From the NCBI RefSeq assembly GCF_003046625.1, contig NZ_QAAD01000005.1, forward strand, positions 186,001 through 250,000: a DNA stretch of 64,000 nt, read 5' to 3'. Within the stretch, counting starts at the first letter, position 1, and every line of letters begins with the position of its first letter. Origin of the DNA: Mangrovibacterium marinum (lineage in GTDB: Bacteria; Bacteroidota; Bacteroidia; Bacteroidales; Prolixibacteraceae). A program made the translations under genes and the position numbers. Below are positions 63,486 to 64,000 of the stretch, in pieces. The notes beneath the pieces were generated by a model that saw only the letters and a program-made list of their open reading frames with translations, had not been told where the DNA came from and ran no database searches.

Positions 63486-64000
63486 ATGAAAGCATTTGTA
63501 TTCCCCGGTCAGGGAGCTCAATTCCCGGGAATGGGAAAAGACCTTTACGAGAACTCTCCTTTGGCCAAAGAATTATTTGATAAAGCCAACGAAATTTTGG
63601 GTTTCAACATTACTGAAATCATGTTCGAAGGAACCGTTGACGATTTGAAACAAACCAAAGTTACCCAACCTGCCATCTTCCTGCACTCTGTTATTTTGGC
63701 AAAAACGCAAAAAGATTTTAAACCCGAAATGGTTGCCGGTCACTCGTTGGGCGAATTTTCGGCATTGGTTGCCAATGGCGCGCTAACTTTCGAAGATGGG
63801 TTGAAACTGGTTTCGCAACGTGCACAAGCCATGCAAAAAGCCTGCGAATTGCAAGCTTCAACCATGGCTGCTATTGTTGGGTTGGACGACGCTACTGTTG
63901 AAGAAGCCTGTGCATCGATCGACGAGGTTGTTGTTCCGGCCAACTACAACTGTCCGGGGCAGCTGGTTATTTCCGGTTCAATTGAAGGGATCGACAAAGC
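63486..64000 (+). CDS. fabD: Malonyl-CoA:ACP transacylase, 3' end cut by window edge
   Basis: 171 complete codons are visible, beginning MKAFVFPGQGAQFPGMGKDL. The nucleophile elbow GHSLGE carries the active-site S87. GQ near the start, the QPAIFLHSV segment and the YNCPGQLVISG segment are standard FabD blocks. It moves malonyl from CoA to the acyl carrier protein for fatty acid synthesis. The full gene should be about 290 codons; the rest lies beyond the window. It has its own promoter and is not part of the arcC-argF pair. Confidence 0.96.
   Translation, partial: MKAFVFPGQGAQFPGMGKDLYENSPLAKELFDKANEILGFNITEIMFEGTVDDLKQTKVTQPAIFLHSVILAKTQKDFKPEMVAGHSLGEFSALVANGALTFEDGLKLVSQRAQAMQKACELQASTMAAIVGLDDATVEEACASIDEVVVPANYNCPGQLVISGSIEGIDK

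Noticed and set aside
1-64000. tRNA, rRNA, CRISPR arrays, insertion sequences and prophage genes
   Set aside because: Intergenic regions were read for cloverleaf, repeat-spacer and transposase signs and none was found. Short gaps between genes leave little room for them, though a weak small RNA could be missed by eye.

Overview
This window is chromosomal DNA from a member of the Bacteroidota. Direct signs are the TAnnTTTG-type promoter boxes, the near absence of Shine-Dalgarno sequences, and families typical of the phylum: DUF4295 after rpmB-rpmG, DUF4270, DUF4907 and DUF6340 proteins, TonB-dependent receptors, LytS/LytTR pairs, PorT-like barrels and an enlarged SecA. The general gene style suggests Bacteroidia, perhaps Marinilabiliales/Prolixibacteraceae, but that rank is inference. 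I saw no rRNA, tRNA, CRISPR array, insertion sequence or prophage.

Layout. 0-4.6 kb: a minus-strand unit in which an XRE regulator precedes pyrK, pyrD and a serine hydrolase, behind a long intergenic region with repeated TTTACA/TGTAAA half-sites. 4.6-12 kb: a metallophosphoesterase, a 957-aa protease-propeller-barrel protein, and a vWA membrane protein with a DUF6340 lipoprotein. 12-22 kb: lgt, secA, an aminotransferase, a hydroxyacid dehydrogenase, a redoxin and several small or unknown proteins. 22-28.3 kb: divergent cell-envelope genes (kelch lipoprotein and DUF4907; DUF4270 and an outer-membrane barrel), then a LytTR two-component pair. 28.4-32.5 kb: sucA-sucB. 33.8-40 kb: rimO, ftsY, DUF4295, rpmG and rpmB, interrupted by a LexA/S24-like regulator divergent from a radical-SAM protein and a TIGR03915-type protein.

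40.5-49.6 kb: an SLC12-like transporter, a TonB-dependent siderophore receptor with a PepSY membrane protein, a 1-Cys peroxiredoxin, a CPBP protease, a DUF456 protein and a CDF metal exporter. 49.8-55.8 kb: an RNA methyltransferase, an ECF sigma factor with a likely anti-sigma factor and a repeat-rich exported protein, a glycosyltransferase overlapping a TlpA-like protein, and a DUF493 protein. 56.3-63.3 kb: ornithine aminotransferase, a LolA-like protein, FtsK, carbamate kinase and ornithine carbamoyltransferase. The window ends inside fabD.

The strongest candidate for an undescribed system is at 36.3-39.3 kb. The S24-type self-cleaving regulator is divergent from the radical-SAM/TIGR03915 pair, and four copies of a 15-bp inverted repeat, GCTAA-N5-TTAG(C/T), lie across the shared promoter and the first codons of the radical-SAM gene. 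This looks like a damage-inducible DNA repair or modification module placed between DUF4295 and ftsY, genes that are usually adjacent in this phylum.
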